Source: CAWIVH01 sp963839475 (lineage in GTDB: Bacteria; Acidobacteriota; UBA6911). From it: a stretch of DNA of 64,000 nucleotides. Under the pieces are notes generated by a model. The model saw only the letters and a list, made by a program, of their open reading frames with translations. It was not told where the DNA came from and made no database searches. Made by a program: the position numbers and the translations under genes. Each line of letters begins with the position of its first letter. Within the stretch, counting starts at the first letter, position 1. Positions 28,078-38,575 of the stretch are shown piece by piece. The stretch spans positions 496,001 to 560,000 of the forward strand of contig CAWIVH010000020.1 in NCBI GenBank assembly GCA_963839475.1, written 5' to 3'.

Positions 28078-28734
28078 TTGAAGGCGAGCCGCTACGGACT
28101 CTCCATCATCGCGCTTTTGACCATCCTGACCGCTGTGGCGGGGGCCGGGGAGGGAGGTTTGCCTGCAGAACAGGCTGCTCCCTCAAAGGCGGAGATCGGC
28201 CTCGCGAGCTGGTACGGCTACCCTTACCACGGCCGGACCTCAGCCAGCGGTGAGGTTTACGACATGGAAAGGATGACCGCCGCCCATCGCACCCTTCCGT
28301 TTGGAACGATGGTGCGCGTAAAGAACTTGCGGAATGGAAAATCGGTCGATGTCGAAATCACCGATCGCGGACCGTTTGTCCGGGAAAGGCTTATGGATGT
28401 CTCTTATGCGGCTGCGCGGATTCTAGGAATGGTGAACTCCGGCCTAGCGCGGGTGAGGCTTGAACTGGCTGTCGCAGAACCGCCTGTCGGCGAAGGATTT
28501 TTCGGAGTACAGTCAGGCGCCTTCCGTATCCGCACCAATGCCGATCGATATCGGCTTAAGATGGAAAATCGCTATGGAGCAGCTCGTATTATCCCGCAAG
28601 TGGGCAAACAAACCCTCTGGCGTGTCGTTGTCGGAAAGGAGGCAAGCATTACGGCCGCCGCTTCCCTCTCCGAGCGCCTGACATCCGAAAATCCCGATAT
28701 AAACGGCGCCGCATTTGTGGTCCGGCTGGACTGA
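28078..28734 (+). CDS. rlpA: RlpA-like septal lytic transglycosylase
   Basis: A 218-residue exported protein with a signal segment (YGLSIIALLTILTAVAGA) and a double-psi beta-barrel at about 40-130: ASWYG, GRTSASGEVYD, the catalytic His in AAHRTLPFGT and Asp in ITDRGPF. The C-terminal half is a SPOR domain (FGVQSGAFRIRTNADRY). RlpA cleaves denuded glycan strands of peptidoglycan, and SPOR domains bind such strands at the septum. The start is TTG at 28078 with GAGG eight bases before it. It lies directly downstream of the RAYT repeat field, which may have replaced its native promoter. Confidence 0.88.
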   Translation: MKASRYGLSIIALLTILTAVAGAGEGGLPAEQAAPSKAEIGLASWYGYPYHGRTSASGEVYDMERMTAAHRTLPFGTMVRVKNLRNGKSVDVEITDRGPFVRERLMDVSYAAARILGMVNSGLARVRLELAVAEPPVGEGFFGVQSGAFRIRTNADRYRLKMENRYGAARIIPQVGKQTLWRVVVGKEASITAAASLSERLTSENPDINGAAFVVRLD

Positions 28735-28859
28735 TCTATAGTCCGACTCCAGGACAATTGCGGGTATTCGCTTCATCCTTGATAGCCTTAAACTACCGCA
28801 CCGAAACAGGATCTTTTTTGTATCCATCGATCTCAGAGGGATTGATACCCATGAGAAGG

Positions 28860-28931
28860 TGTCGGAAGTGCATGGGAATCGAACCCACCGAACCCACCTT
28901 CTGGTGAATCCCACCAGATATGAAGGTCTTG
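28860..28931 (-). pseudogene. 3'-half tRNA relic resembling selC (tRNA-Sec)
   Basis: Read on the minus strand, the DNA gives a TTCA-containing anticodon loop, a long-variable-arm-like hairpin (CTGGTG...CACCAG), a T arm with the TTCGATT loop and a GTGGG/CCCAT stem, and an acceptor strand GCACTTCC ending G-ACA instead of G-CCA. The matching 5' acceptor and the D arm are absent. The TTCGATTCCCATGC stretch is typical of tRNA-Sec 3' ends. It is probably an attachment-site leftover or a decayed gene, not a working tRNA. Confidence 0.4.
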
Positions 28932-29083
28932 ATGCAGGACCATATACGTTTTTTCACATGTTTGGATTTGGCTGCTTTATTGTTGACACCATCGAAATTG
29001 GATTCCAAACAGATCAAACCAGGAACACATCGCTGTCTTTGCTCTTGAGATATAAAAGTGAGTTAAATCCGCACAACCGCCAC

Positions 29084-29603
29084 TCAGATGCAGACGGCGT
29101 GGACCGTTCCGGACTTCTTTACTACCCGCGAAAGCCCAGTAAATATTGTCTGACGCGCGGGATAAAGGCCGAAAATGCCATCGGACCATCGCGACGGCCT
29201 CGGAATCATCCGGCAGCGGCAAATGCTCCGCGTCCTGACGGCAGAATTGCACGTCCCCGCGGCTCGAAGTTTTTTGACCCATGCGAGCGCGATCCATCAT
29301 CGCTTTGCTGTTGTCGACGTCGATCACACTTCCGGCAGGTCCCGTTAAAGTCCCCGCTATCGACGAATCCAGTTCTGCCCCGCAACCAAGATCGAAAACG
29401 ATTGAACCTTTCGGAATCCCGGCGAATATCGACAGGCTCGATACGCCCGCAAATTCATCCATGCATGACGAAGGAAGAGCCTCGAGCATTTCTTCGTGGT
29501 AACCCAAACTTAATGCGAATTCTCTCCCGATTGGAAAAGGGCGGTCCTCGCCTGGCTGAATCGCTACAGTAGAATTGGCGTCAGGGACTTCGCATCGAAG
29601 CAT
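29084..29603 (-). pseudogene. Broken ArsM-like methyltransferase paralogue
   Basis: This is a class I SAM methyltransferase remnant closely related to the gene at 49730. Shared segments are RPFPIGREFALSLGY, DEFAGVSSLSIFAGIP, the SAM-binding FDLGCGAELDS (the usual third Gly is replaced) and RQDAEHLPLPDD. After that the frame shifts: the continuation (DGIFGLYPARQTIF, LSRVVKKSGTVHA) is in another frame and ends in TGA at 29084. The C-terminal third, including the arsenic-binding Cys region, is missing. The last bases lie 150 nt from the selC-like relic. Confidence 0.7.
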
Positions 29604-29849
29604 TTGTGTTTCCAAGCCGTGCTTTCGCTGGTTTTGAATGGGTGCCATCAACTTGTCTCCAATCAGATTTCAAGTCCATGCTCAGCTTGATACCGTGGGA
29701 TTATGTACTGCGCCGGGGATCGAGCTTGCCGTCAGGATTCCAGTGATTGCGATTTCTCTCGGATTCCGTCCGGAGAAGCCAAGGTGCCACCCGCACAATC
29801 GTTGGCTCGGGACGGATATGCTACTCTTACCGGAAAGGGGACGAAACCA

Positions 29850-30515
29850 GTGAAAACACAAATCTTCCTCGCAGCCTTACTTGTTTGGCAGGTATCCGCC
29901 GCTGCTCAGACTCCGCCAAAGACCATGGAGGAGATGCACCGATTACATCAGGACTCAAAGGCCTACATAGCGATGCTGGACGATCCGGCGCGAGATGCCT
30001 ATCAGAAACCGCACGAGGTTTTGATGTCGCTCGGGCTGAAGGATGGTGAAACGATTGCGGACATCGGTGCCGGGTCGGGATACTTTGCCTTTCGTTTGGC
30101 GCAGCATGTTGGTGAAAAGGGCCGGGTATTCGCTGTTGATGTTAATCCCGACATGATCCTTCACATGAATCGGCGCATACGGGAAATGAGAGTGAGGAAT
30201 TTGACGACGGTCCTTGCTGCCGCAGACGATCCCCTGCTCGTGGAAAATTCGATCGACCGGTTTTTCATCTGTGAAACCTGGCACCACATCCAAAACCAGG
30301 CCCAGTATTTGTCTTTGATGAAGAAAATGCTCAAGCCTGGTGGCCAGGTGATCATGATCGATTTTCAGAAGAGGGATTTGCCGGTCGGCCCGCCGCTCGC
30401 GATGAAGATCGCCCGCGAGGATTTGATCAAGCAGATGCTATCAGCCGGATTTCTGATGCAAACCGAATATAAGTTCCTGCCGTATCAATATTTTCTGATA
30501 TTTACCCTGAAATGA
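29850..30515 (+). CDS. Exported class I SAM-dependent methyltransferase
   Basis: A 221-residue protein. It begins with a signal peptide (TQIFLAALLVWQVSAAAQ) behind a GTG at 29850 with AAAGGGGA eight bases upstream. Upstream in-frame ATGs have no ribosome site. The rest is a Rossmann methyltransferase: motif I ADIGAGSGYFAFRLA, VFAVDVNPDM, the CETWHHIQN segment, then MLKPGGQVIMIDFQKRD. Exported methyltransferases of this kind are frequent in acidobacteria and related groups; the substrate is unknown. Why a SAM enzyme is exported is unclear, since SAM is cytosolic. Confidence 0.75.
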   Translation: MKTQIFLAALLVWQVSAAAQTPPKTMEEMHRLHQDSKAYIAMLDDPARDAYQKPHEVLMSLGLKDGETIADIGAGSGYFAFRLAQHVGEKGRVFAVDVNPDMILHMNRRIREMRVRNLTTVLAAADDPLLVENSIDRFFICETWHHIQNQAQYLSLMKKMLKPGGQVIMIDFQKRDLPVGPPLAMKIAREDLIKQMLSAGFLMQTEYKFLPYQYFLIFTLK

Positions 30516-30597
30516 GGCCACGGATATCGATCATTCATTCGGGATCAATCTCGAGCTGATCTGTCGTTATCCTCGCTGCCGGATTCACTGTCACATT

Positions 30598-31122
30598 TTG
30601 CTTCCAGCCAGATTTGAGCCGCTGATCGATGTCGATGAGCCTGCAAGCGGCGCGGGATGGGGCATGATGGACGGACAGACGATGACCCGCGGGATGCGGA
30701 TAATGGCCGATGTATTTTACACCTACAGCGGTGCGGAACAACCAGCGTCCCGTGTCGATGTGGCACCCAGCATGTACGAGATGGGTAAATTCGGCACATC
30801 GATCATCAGTGCCCAGTCAAAAGACGACCTTTACACCGGTGTGGCTGTTGTCAACACGAGTGCAAAAGCGGTGACGGTTGCTCTGAATCTTAAGGACATC
30901 AGCGGGAACGTCTTGGGTTCGAGTTCCCTGGCGCTCGACGCGGGCACCCAAACAGCAAAGTTCATCCATGAAATCTTCTCCAAGGTCCTGCCCGCCGACT
31001 TCAAGGGATTCCTGGAGATCAGTACAGCCGATGAAGGTGTCGTCACCATGGGCTTGCTCATCAGCCAGGGAATCTTGACTTCGATTCCCATGGCACATTA
31101 CGGCCGGATCAAAATGATGTAA
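30598..31122 (+). CDS. Beta-domain protein related to the giant NHL protein (probably 5'-truncated)
   Basis: The last 110 residues (YTGVAVVNTSAKAVTVAL, GFLEISTADEGVVTMGLL) match the beta-rich domain found near the N-terminus of the NHL protein at 19195. There is no signal peptide, no clear ribosome site, and the first 40 residues (GMMDGQTMTRGMRIM) look unlike a protein start. So this is probably the end of a longer secreted protein whose beginning was lost. Its stop is followed 25 bases later by a GC-rich hairpin. Confidence 0.5.
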   Translation: MLPARFEPLIDVDEPASGAGWGMMDGQTMTRGMRIMADVFYTYSGAEQPASRVDVAPSMYEMGKFGTSIISAQSKDDLYTGVAVVNTSAKAVTVALNLKDISGNVLGSSSLALDAGTQTAKFIHEIFSKVLPADFKGFLEISTADEGVVTMGLLISQGILTSIPMAHYGRIKMM

Positions 31123-31799
31123 TATTATTTCGGCAAAAATGAAGGTGCTCGCCGCCCCCCGCGGCGGGCGAGTATCTTCCTAGCCTCTGCGAGACCCTCT
31201 GCCATCACCACAGTTTCGAATACTGTCTGATTCCATAGCCGCGCGCTCTCCGATATTTATCGTCCCCTGCAAAATCCCGAAAAAGCAGCTGTCTTGTTTT
31301 GGATTTTCCTTCTTGGATGCCGATAGTTTTCTGCCTGCCTGATGTCGGATATCGGCGGCACCCAAAGCCGAAACTGACCCTATCGTAGATCCCACCCGAG
31401 CCGAGGAGTTGTGGAATATTCAACGCCTAGTAGGAATGTTCAACAATCCAGGCAAGATGGCCGTTATCGAATGGCTCCATTCCCATCATGCATCTTCGGT
31501 CAATCTGACTGCGTGGTTGTGACTTTATTTGGACGGTCCTGCATCTGCCATAAAAAGGGCAAGGTCCATACAGGCATTCGATTTAAATGATAATTGGCTT
31601 TGCCGTCAGATTGGGTGTATGGATTAGAGAATGATTGATTAAATAGAGACGGATCTCGTCCCTGGTTTATTTGTTATCGTGGTTTTTATGGCCCCGCAAT
31701 TGTGTAACTAAACCGCGTTTTTGGATTTAAACAAAGTCCGATCCAGTGCGGATCGAACCGACGACCGTTCTCGCTTTTCAAAAGGCTGGAGTTGGTATT
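31123..31799. other. Intergenic stretch with one GC-rich hairpin
   Basis: No frame on either strand looks like a gene. A stem-loop at 31148-31172 (CTCGCCGCC / GGCGGGCGAG with one unpaired base) may end the preceding transcript, but it lacks a T-run. The remaining 600 bases are more AT-rich towards 31560-31720, as expected in front of the efflux operon. Confidence 0.5.
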
Positions 31800-33161
31800 A
31801 TGAGTCCTCCCAGAGTGCCGCGATTCACCGTCTTGTTGTTTTTTACCATGATCCCTTGGGCTCGTCCGTCCGAGGCTCTCCCTGCAGGGCCGCAGGAGCC
31901 GAATCTTTTCCTTGCGGAGGTTCAGCCGAAAGAGGGATCGGTGCGGCTCGAGTTGTTGGTGGAAGAACTGCTCAAATCCAATCCCGAATTGCAGGCAGCC
32001 CGGAAACGTTATGAAGCCGCCCTGACCCGTCCCGCTCAGGAAAGCGCATTGCCCGATCCTCGCATCACCGCGGGCTGGATCAGCAATGGCTGGCCGTATC
32101 CCGGGGCCGGGTTGGGCTCGGAAGCTACCAGCAACATCGGCTTTCAGATCGCGCAGGAAATTCCCTTTCCCGGGAAACGGGCATTGAAGGGGGGCATTGC
32201 GCAAAAGGAAGCGGATAGAGAAGCAAAAGCAATTCGCGCCACAGAACTTAGACTCATCGCTCAACTGAAGGGAAAGTATTACGACCTGCTCTTTATTTAT
32301 GAGGCCGTCGATCTGATCCACCGGAACCAGGAATCGCTCCAGCAAATGGCCAAGGTGACCGAAGCCCGGTACTCCGCGGGGAAGGCCATGCAACAGGACA
32401 TTATCAAGGCCGGCATCGAAATCTCAATCCTCGAAAACCGGCTGATTGCCCTTGAGCAGAAGAAGCGCAGCATTCATGCCGAAATCAACGCCCTGATCAA
32501 TCGCCCGCCGGAGGCGGATCTGGGCCGTCCGGAATCGGTTCCAACCTTGCCGCCATTGGAGCCTTTGAATCCTTGCGCGCCCGCGCCCTGGACGCGTCCC
32601 CCGTGCTGCAGGGACAGCGAGCCGTCATCGACGGCCGGCAACTGAAGGTGCAATCCGCCCAGAAAGCATACTACCCCGATTTCGATATCATGATCAGGGT
32701 ATTACAACCAGGGTGCCATGAAGCCGATGTGGGAATTCAAGGTTCAACTGAATATCCCGCTTTATTTCGGGAAGAAGCAGCGCTACGGGTTAGAGGAAGC
32801 CGGAGCCAATTTAGCGGAAGCGCAACGGACATATCGCAACGAGCAGCAATGGCTGCTCTTCCGTGTGCGGGACCGCTATGTGGCTGCTGAGGCCGCTTTG
32901 AAGCTCATGAATCTATATTCTCAGCAGGTGGTGCCGCAATCGGAACTCGCGCTCCAATCTTCGCTGGCCAGCTATGAGGGCGGCAGCGTCGACTTCCTGA
33001 CGGTGCTTTCGAATTTCAACACGATCCGGGAATATCAAATGAATTACTTCGAACAGCGGGCGGAATATCTGAAAGCCCTGTCGGGCCTGGAAGAATTGAC
33101 GGGCATTCCCGGAGGCTCGGCCCCGAATCAGGGATTGCCCCAAAACGAGGTGCGGCGATGA
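31800..33161 (+). pseudogene. CusC/TolC-like outer-membrane efflux factor, frame-disrupted
   Basis: First gene of a heavy-metal RND operon. The first part (ATG 31800, GGAG upstream) has a signal peptide and an outer-membrane factor coiled-coil (ELLVEELLKSNPELQAARKR, DPRITAGWIS, FQIAQEIPFPGKR). The reading frame shifts near 32570 (expected LRARALDASPVLQGQRAV) and again near 32695, after which NIPLYFGKKQRYGLEEA and the final coil run to a stop at 33161. All expected parts of a 450-residue OMF are present, so the frame breaks are few and local. It overlaps the next gene by four bases. Confidence 0.8.
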
Positions 33162-34579
33162 GAAATTTCCTTATTGGATTTATCTTGGCCGGTGTTCTGG
33201 CAAGCGGCGGATACTGGATTATCACCCAGCGAAACGCCACTCAGGGGACTGCGACGCCCCCAATAGTGCAGAAATACCATTGCCCGATGCATCCCGATTA
33301 TGTTTCCGACAAGCCGGGCGACTGCCCCATTTGCGGCATGAAGCTGGTCCCGATGGAGCGCGCAGCGCATCCTGAGATGCCAGTCAAAGAAGAGCATGCC
33401 GGTCACGGAAGCCCCGCCGCGCCTGCCAAATAAGAACGAAAAATCCTCTACTGGACCGACGCCATGAATCCCGGCACCCGCTATGACAAGCCGGGCAAGG
33501 CTCCCGACGGCATGGACCTAGTCCCCGTCTATGAGGAGGAATCCCCGGCCGCGACCGGCCAGAGTATGCCCGGCTACGCCCCGGTAAAGATCACGGCGGA
33601 GCGGCTGCAGATGATGGGGGTCACCACGGAGAAAGCCCGGATCATGAGCCTGGATCAGAGTATCCGGACCGTGGGGAGGATCACGGCGGATGAAACCCGC
33701 ATCAGTCACATTCATACCAAGTTTGAGGGGTACATTGAGCAGATCTTCGTCAATTATGTCGGCCAGAAGGTAAGCAAGGGTCAGCCGTTGTTTTCGTTCT
33801 ATGCCCCGGACATGGTGGCGACACAAAAGGAATACATCCTGGCCTTGCAGGCGCGCGATCAATGGGAAAAATCCGGGACCACGGTGCGGCTGCCGGGAAT
33901 TGATCTGGTGGAAGCCGCCCGGCAGCGTCTCGCGCTTTGGGACATAAGCCCGGACCAGATCGCTCGCATTGAGAAAACCCGCGAGCCGATCCGGGCTTTG
34001 ATGGTTTATTCGCCGGTCAAGCGGGATCGTTAGCGCCAAGACCGCCGTTCAGGGCAACAGGGTGATGCCTGCGGACACTCTCTACGAGATCACGGATTTG
34101 TCCAGCGTATGGGTGATGGCGGACCTTTATGAAATCAAGTGCCGTTTGTGAAGATCGGGGACCCCGCCACGATCTCGCTGAGCTACGATCCGGGCCGGGT
34201 CTTCAAGGGACGAGTCAGCTTCATCAATCCCAATGTGGATGAGAAGAGCCGGACAGTAAAGGTTCGCATCGAGCTCGAAAATCCTTCCGGATCGTTGAAG
34301 CCGGACATGTATGCGGAAGTCGTCTTTGGCGGGCAACTGGGCCATGGAGTCGCCGTTCCCGACAGTGCGGTGATGGGAACCGGGGAGCGGGAGATGGTGT
34401 TCATCGCCAAAGGAGACGGACTGTTTGAGCCGCGCGAAGTGAAGACCGGGGTCAAGGTGCGCGGTTTCTACGAGATCAGGAAGGGTGTGGAGGCGGGAGA
34501 AGACGTCGTGACCGGGGCCAATTTCCTGCTCGATTCCGAGTCCAAACTGAAGGCCGCGATTTCGGGAGCGGGAAAATAA
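33158..34579 (+). pseudogene. cusB: CusB-like membrane-fusion protein with two heavy-metal-binding domains, disrupted
   Basis: Periplasmic adaptor of the efflux pump. It starts with a membrane anchor (FLIGFILAGVLASGGYWII) and a HMBD zinc/copper motif (KYHCPMHPDYVS, DCPICGMKLVPM). An in-frame TAA at 33431 separates this from a second HMBD-like unit (ILYWTDAMNPGTRYDKPG) in the same frame. The barrel-sandwich part follows (VRTVGRITADETRISHI-like), shifts near 34020-34030 and near 34130, and resumes with FVKIGDPATISLSYDPGR up to 34579. The protein would bring Cu, Ag or related ions to the RND pump. The stop after the first HMBD is the only non-frameshift lesion here. Confidence 0.8.
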
Positions 34580-34618
34580 TTCATTCGCATGCTGCCGATA
34601 CGTTCATGAAGGAATCGT

Positions 34619-37600
34619 ATGATTGAGAAGCTCATCGAGTTTTCCGCCCGCCAAAAATACATCGTTCTTCTCTTTACCGCGGCGGTCGTGGCTTTCGGCG
34701 TCTGGACGCTGTACAACCAGCCCGTGGATGCCATCCCCGATCTTTCGGACACGCAGGTCATCGTGTACTCCAAATGGGATCGCTCTCCCGACATCATCGA
34801 GGATCAGGTCACCTATCCTATCACCACGGCGCTGCTCGGCGCGCCGAAGGTCAAAGCGATTCGCGGCTTTTCCGATTTCGGCTTCTCCTATGTATACATC
34901 AGTTTTCGAGGACGGGACCGACATTTATTGGGCCAGGAGCCGTGTGCTCGAATACCTGAGCAAAGTGCTTCCTTCACTGCCCCCGGAGTCAAGACGGAGA
35001 TCGGCCCGGACGCCACCGGCGTGGGATGGGTTTTTCAATATGCCCTGGTGGACGAGAGCGGCACGCATACGCTGGCGGATCTGCGATCCTTCCAGGATTG
35101 GAACCTGCGCTATGCGCTGCAGGCAATTCCGGGAGTGGCGGAAATCGCCACGATCGGCGGATTCCAGAACCAGTACCAGATTACCGTGGACCGGGAAAAG
35201 CTGGCCGCCTACAACATACCGCTCATGATGGTGTCGGAAGCGGTGCGCAATTCCAACGTCGAAGTGGGCGCGAGGCTGATCGAATTCTCCGGCGCGGAGT
35301 ACATGGTCCGCGGCCACGGCTACATCAAAGACCACGCAGGATATCGAGCAGATCGTCGTCAAAACCAACGATCGCGGCACCCCGGTCCTCCTGCGCGACA
35401 TCGCCAGGGTCGAGCGCGGCCCCGAAATGCGGCGCGGCGTCGCCGACCTGGACGGAAAGGGCGATACGGTGGGCGGCATCGTGGTGATGCGGCACAGCGA
35501 GAACGCCGACAAGGTCATCCGCCGGGTCAAAGAACGGCTCCAGGAACTCCAGCCTTCCCTGCCCAAGGGCGTCAAAGTCGTCACCACCTATGACCGCTCG
35601 GAACTGATCGAGGGCTCCATCAACAATCTCAAGGAAGAGCTGATCCTCGAAATGATCATCGTCAGCTTTGTGATCCTGATCTTCCTCTGGCACATCCCGT
35701 CGGCCATCATCCCGATCGTCACCATTCCGGTGTCGGTGCTGTTGTCCTTTATCCCCATGCACTTGATGGGAATGAACTCGAACATCATGTCGCTGGCCGG
35801 CATCGCCATCTCCATCGGCGTGCTGGTGGATGGCGCCATTGTCGAGGTCGAGAATGCCTACAAGAAGCTGGAACTCTGGATTGAAGGCGGCCGCCAGGGA
35901 GATTTTCACGCGATCCGGCTGCAGGCGCTCAAGGAGGTCGGGCCGTCGGTATTTTTTTCGCTGCTGGTGATCGCGGTCGCCTTTCTGCCCGTCTTCACAC
36001 TGGTGGATCAGGAGGGCCGCCTTTTCCGCCCGCTGGCATTCACCAAGAATTTCGCCATGGCCATTGCCGCTATCCTGGCGGTCACGCTGGATCCGGCGAT
36101 GCGCATGATTTTTGCCCGGATGGATTATTTTAAGTTCCGGCCGCGCTTCGCTGGCCTGGATCGTCAATCAGGTGGTCGGTTGGCAAATATTACAAAGAGG
36201 AGAAACACCCGATCAGCCGCCTGCTGTTCAGGATTTATGAGCCTCCCGCGCGCCTGGTGCTGAAGCACCCGAAGACCACCATCGCCATCGCCTTGATCCT
36301 GGTCGCGACCACCGTGCCGGTGTATTTGCGGCTCGGCAGCGAGTTCATGCCGCCGTTGAACGAAGGCACCATTCTTTACATGCCCACCACGTTACCCGGC
36401 ATATCCGTCTCGGAAGCCCAGACGATCCTGCAGCATCAGGACCAGATGATCCGAGCATTCCCCGAGGTGGAAAGGGTCTTCGGCAAAGCGGGACGGGCGG
36501 AGACCTCCACCGATCCGGCGCCGTTTTCCATGATGGAAACGACCGTCATGCTCAAGCCTCCGTCCGAATGGCGCTTCAAAAAGCAATGGTATTCCGACTG
36601 GGCGCCGACTGGTTGAAGAAGCACATCCTGAGCCGGATCGCGCCGGAGCATATCTCCTGGGATGAATTGATCGCCGAACTCGATCAGAAGGTGCGCATCC
36701 CCGGCGTGACCAATGCCTGGACCATGCCGATCAAGGCGCGCATCGACATGCTGTCCACCGGCGTGCGCACTCCGATCGGCATCAAGGTCCTCGGGCCGGA
36801 CCTCCGCGAAATTGAAAAGATCGGCGCCCGGCTCGAAACACTGCTGAGGAATGTGCCGGGCACGCGCTCCGTATTTGCCGAACGGGTGGCCGGCGGCTAT
36901 TTCCTCGATTTCGACCTGAAACGGGATCAACTGGCCCGATATGGTCTGACGGTAGCGGATGCGCAGAACATCGTCATGTCGGCGATCGGAGGCGAGAACA
37001 TCACCACCACCGTTGAGGGGCGCGCGCGTTATCCCGTCAATATCCGTTACCCGCGCGAACTGCGCGACAACGTCGAACGGTTGCGCGAGGTGCTGGTGCC
37101 GACCCCTCCGGAGCGCAGATCCCGATCGCCCAGATCGCGGATATCAAAAAAGTCACCGGCCCATCGATGCTCCGCGATGAAAACGGCATGCTCGCCGGTT
37201 ACGTGTTCGTGGACCTTTCCTCCAGCGATATCGGCGGCTATGTGGAAAAGGCCAAGGAGATCGTCAGTCAGGGGCTGCAGGTTCCCACAGGATATTCCCT
37301 GGTCTGGAGCGGCCAGTACGAAAACATGCTGCGCGTGCGCGAGCGGTTGAAGATCGTCATTCCCGTCACCGCTGGTGCTGATTTTCGCGCTCCTGTACAT
37401 GAACACCAAGTCGGCCATGAAAGCTCCATTGTGATGCTCGCCGTGCCGTTCTCGCTGATCGGGGCGGTGTGGCTGATGTATGTGCTGGGCTACAATATTT
37501 CCATAGCCGCCTGGGTGGGAATGATCGCACTGATGGGGCTGGATGCGGAAACCGGCGTTTTCATGCTGTTGTTCCTGGATCTATCGTATGAAGACGCCAA

Positions 37601-37904
37601 GCGCAAGGGACAACTGCGGAACAAGGACGAATTGATCGAGGCCATCATTCACGGAGCGGTGAAGCGGGTCCGGCCGAAGGCGATGACGGTGATGGCCGCA
37701 TTCATGGGATTAATGCCGATCATGTGGTCGGCCGCTATCGGGGCGGACATGATGAAGCGCGTGGCCGCACCCATGGTCGGCGGACTCGCGACTTCGTTCG
37801 CGCTGGAACTGCTGGTTTACCCCAGCATTTATTACCTGTGGAAATGGCGCGCCGAAGTCAAACATCAGACCTTCGGTCCGCCGCAGGTGATCTCGGGACA
37901 CTGA
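34619..37904 (+). pseudogene. cusA: CusA/CzcA-type heavy-metal RND pump, multiply frame-disrupted
   Basis: About 1095 codons, the length of a full HME-RND transporter, but split over at least eight frame changes. Readable order: MIEKLIEFSARQKYIVLLF, PVDAIPDLSDTQVIVYS, GFSYVYISF, GVGWVFQYALVDESGTHTL, IIVSFVILIFLWHIPSAIIP, the proton-relay helix IGVLVDGAIVEVENAYKK, LKEVGPSVFFSLLVIAVAFLPVF, GSEFMPPLNEGTILYMPTT, GVTNAWTMPIKARIDMLSTG, GMIALMGLDAETGVFMLLF. Several lesions are one-base changes in homopolymers (extra T near 34906, missing C near 34980, extra A near 35332, missing C near 37106), some in compensating pairs. The pump drives metal ions out using the proton gradient. It may be intact in the living cell. 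Confidence 0.85.
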
Positions 37905-37943
37905 GGCGGGGAAGGAATCCTACGGTTCCTAAAGGAGGTCAAT

Positions 37944-38471
37944 ATGGCGGAAGACGCCTCATCGGGGCGCTGGAAGATCGGAACGTTCGTCGGATTGGTC
38001 GTAATCTGCGCGGTCGGCCTGCTCGGTTACTTTGTCTGGGCGGGCAAAATTGCCGGCGGGAAACCGACTTGTGACGTGTGCAAACGGGCCATCCATACAG
38101 AGATTTCATTCCGGATCGCACGGCCGGACGGCTCGGTGAAGGCGGTCTGTTGCCCGCGTTGCGGGTTGGGCGCAGTGATCCAGAATGGGGGACGGGCCCT
38201 CGAGGCGGTTGATTTCACGTCCAGGAAGCCGATCCGGGCCACTGAGGCGATTTATCTCGAAGGGTCAGACATCATGGAGTGCTGTTCGACGACTGGTTTC
38301 CGGTCCGAGGAAGGTCCTTATCTGGAAATGGATTACGATAGGTGCATGCCGAGCCTGCTTGCCTTCGCCCGGCGCGAAGATGCGGAAACAGTGCGGAAAA
38401 CCCATGGCGGCAAGATTATCGGTTTTGAGGAAGCCATGCAGAGCGTGGCACACCAGCTAAAAATTCGTTAA
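37944..38471 (+). CDS. NosL-like membrane-anchored metal-binding protein
   Basis: A 175-residue protein with one N-terminal membrane helix (GTFVGLVVICAVGLLGYFVW) and a domain rich in Cys: CDVCKRAIH, CCPRCG, MECC and DRCMPSLLAFA. The last segment (DRCMPSLLAFARREDAETV then GGKIIGFEEA) resembles the end of NosL copper chaperones. AGGAGG lies upstream of the ATG. It follows the pump gene by 39 bases, so it probably belongs to the cus operon and binds copper at the outer face of the membrane. Unlike its upstream neighbours its frame is intact. Confidence 0.65.
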   Translation: MAEDASSGRWKIGTFVGLVVICAVGLLGYFVWAGKIAGGKPTCDVCKRAIHTEISFRIARPDGSVKAVCCPRCGLGAVIQNGGRALEAVDFTSRKPIRATEAIYLEGSDIMECCSTTGFRSEEGPYLEMDYDRCMPSLLAFARREDAETVRKTHGGKIIGFEEAMQSVAHQLKIR

Positions 38472-38575
38472 CAGACTGCTCTCTCGCCCATTCAACTCGG
38501 CATCGCTAGGATAAGTGTTCCGCACCGAGATTGGTGAAAGAGCAGCCTGTCAACGAATATTCATATAGGTGCATT

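Noticed and set aside
29084..29086. TGA at the end of the broken ArsM-like paralogue as selenocysteine
   Set aside because: It lies far before the Cys region of the family and the frame afterwards closes again within a few codons.
28859..29572. 237-codon plus-strand frame
   Set aside because: Its first part is antisense to the selC-like relic and the rest antisense to the methyltransferase pseudogene; no ribosome site.
31148..31172. Rho-independent terminator
   Set aside because: The GC-rich stem has an unpaired base and no T-run after it; kept only as a hairpin in the intergenic note.
33425..33440. Stop codon in CusB as a recoding site
   Set aside because: The codon is TAA, which is not used for selenocysteine, and no Cys is expected there.
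35325..36167. 280-codon frame on the minus strand inside cusA
   Set aside because: His/Asp-rich shadow of the transporter on the other strand, with no known motif.
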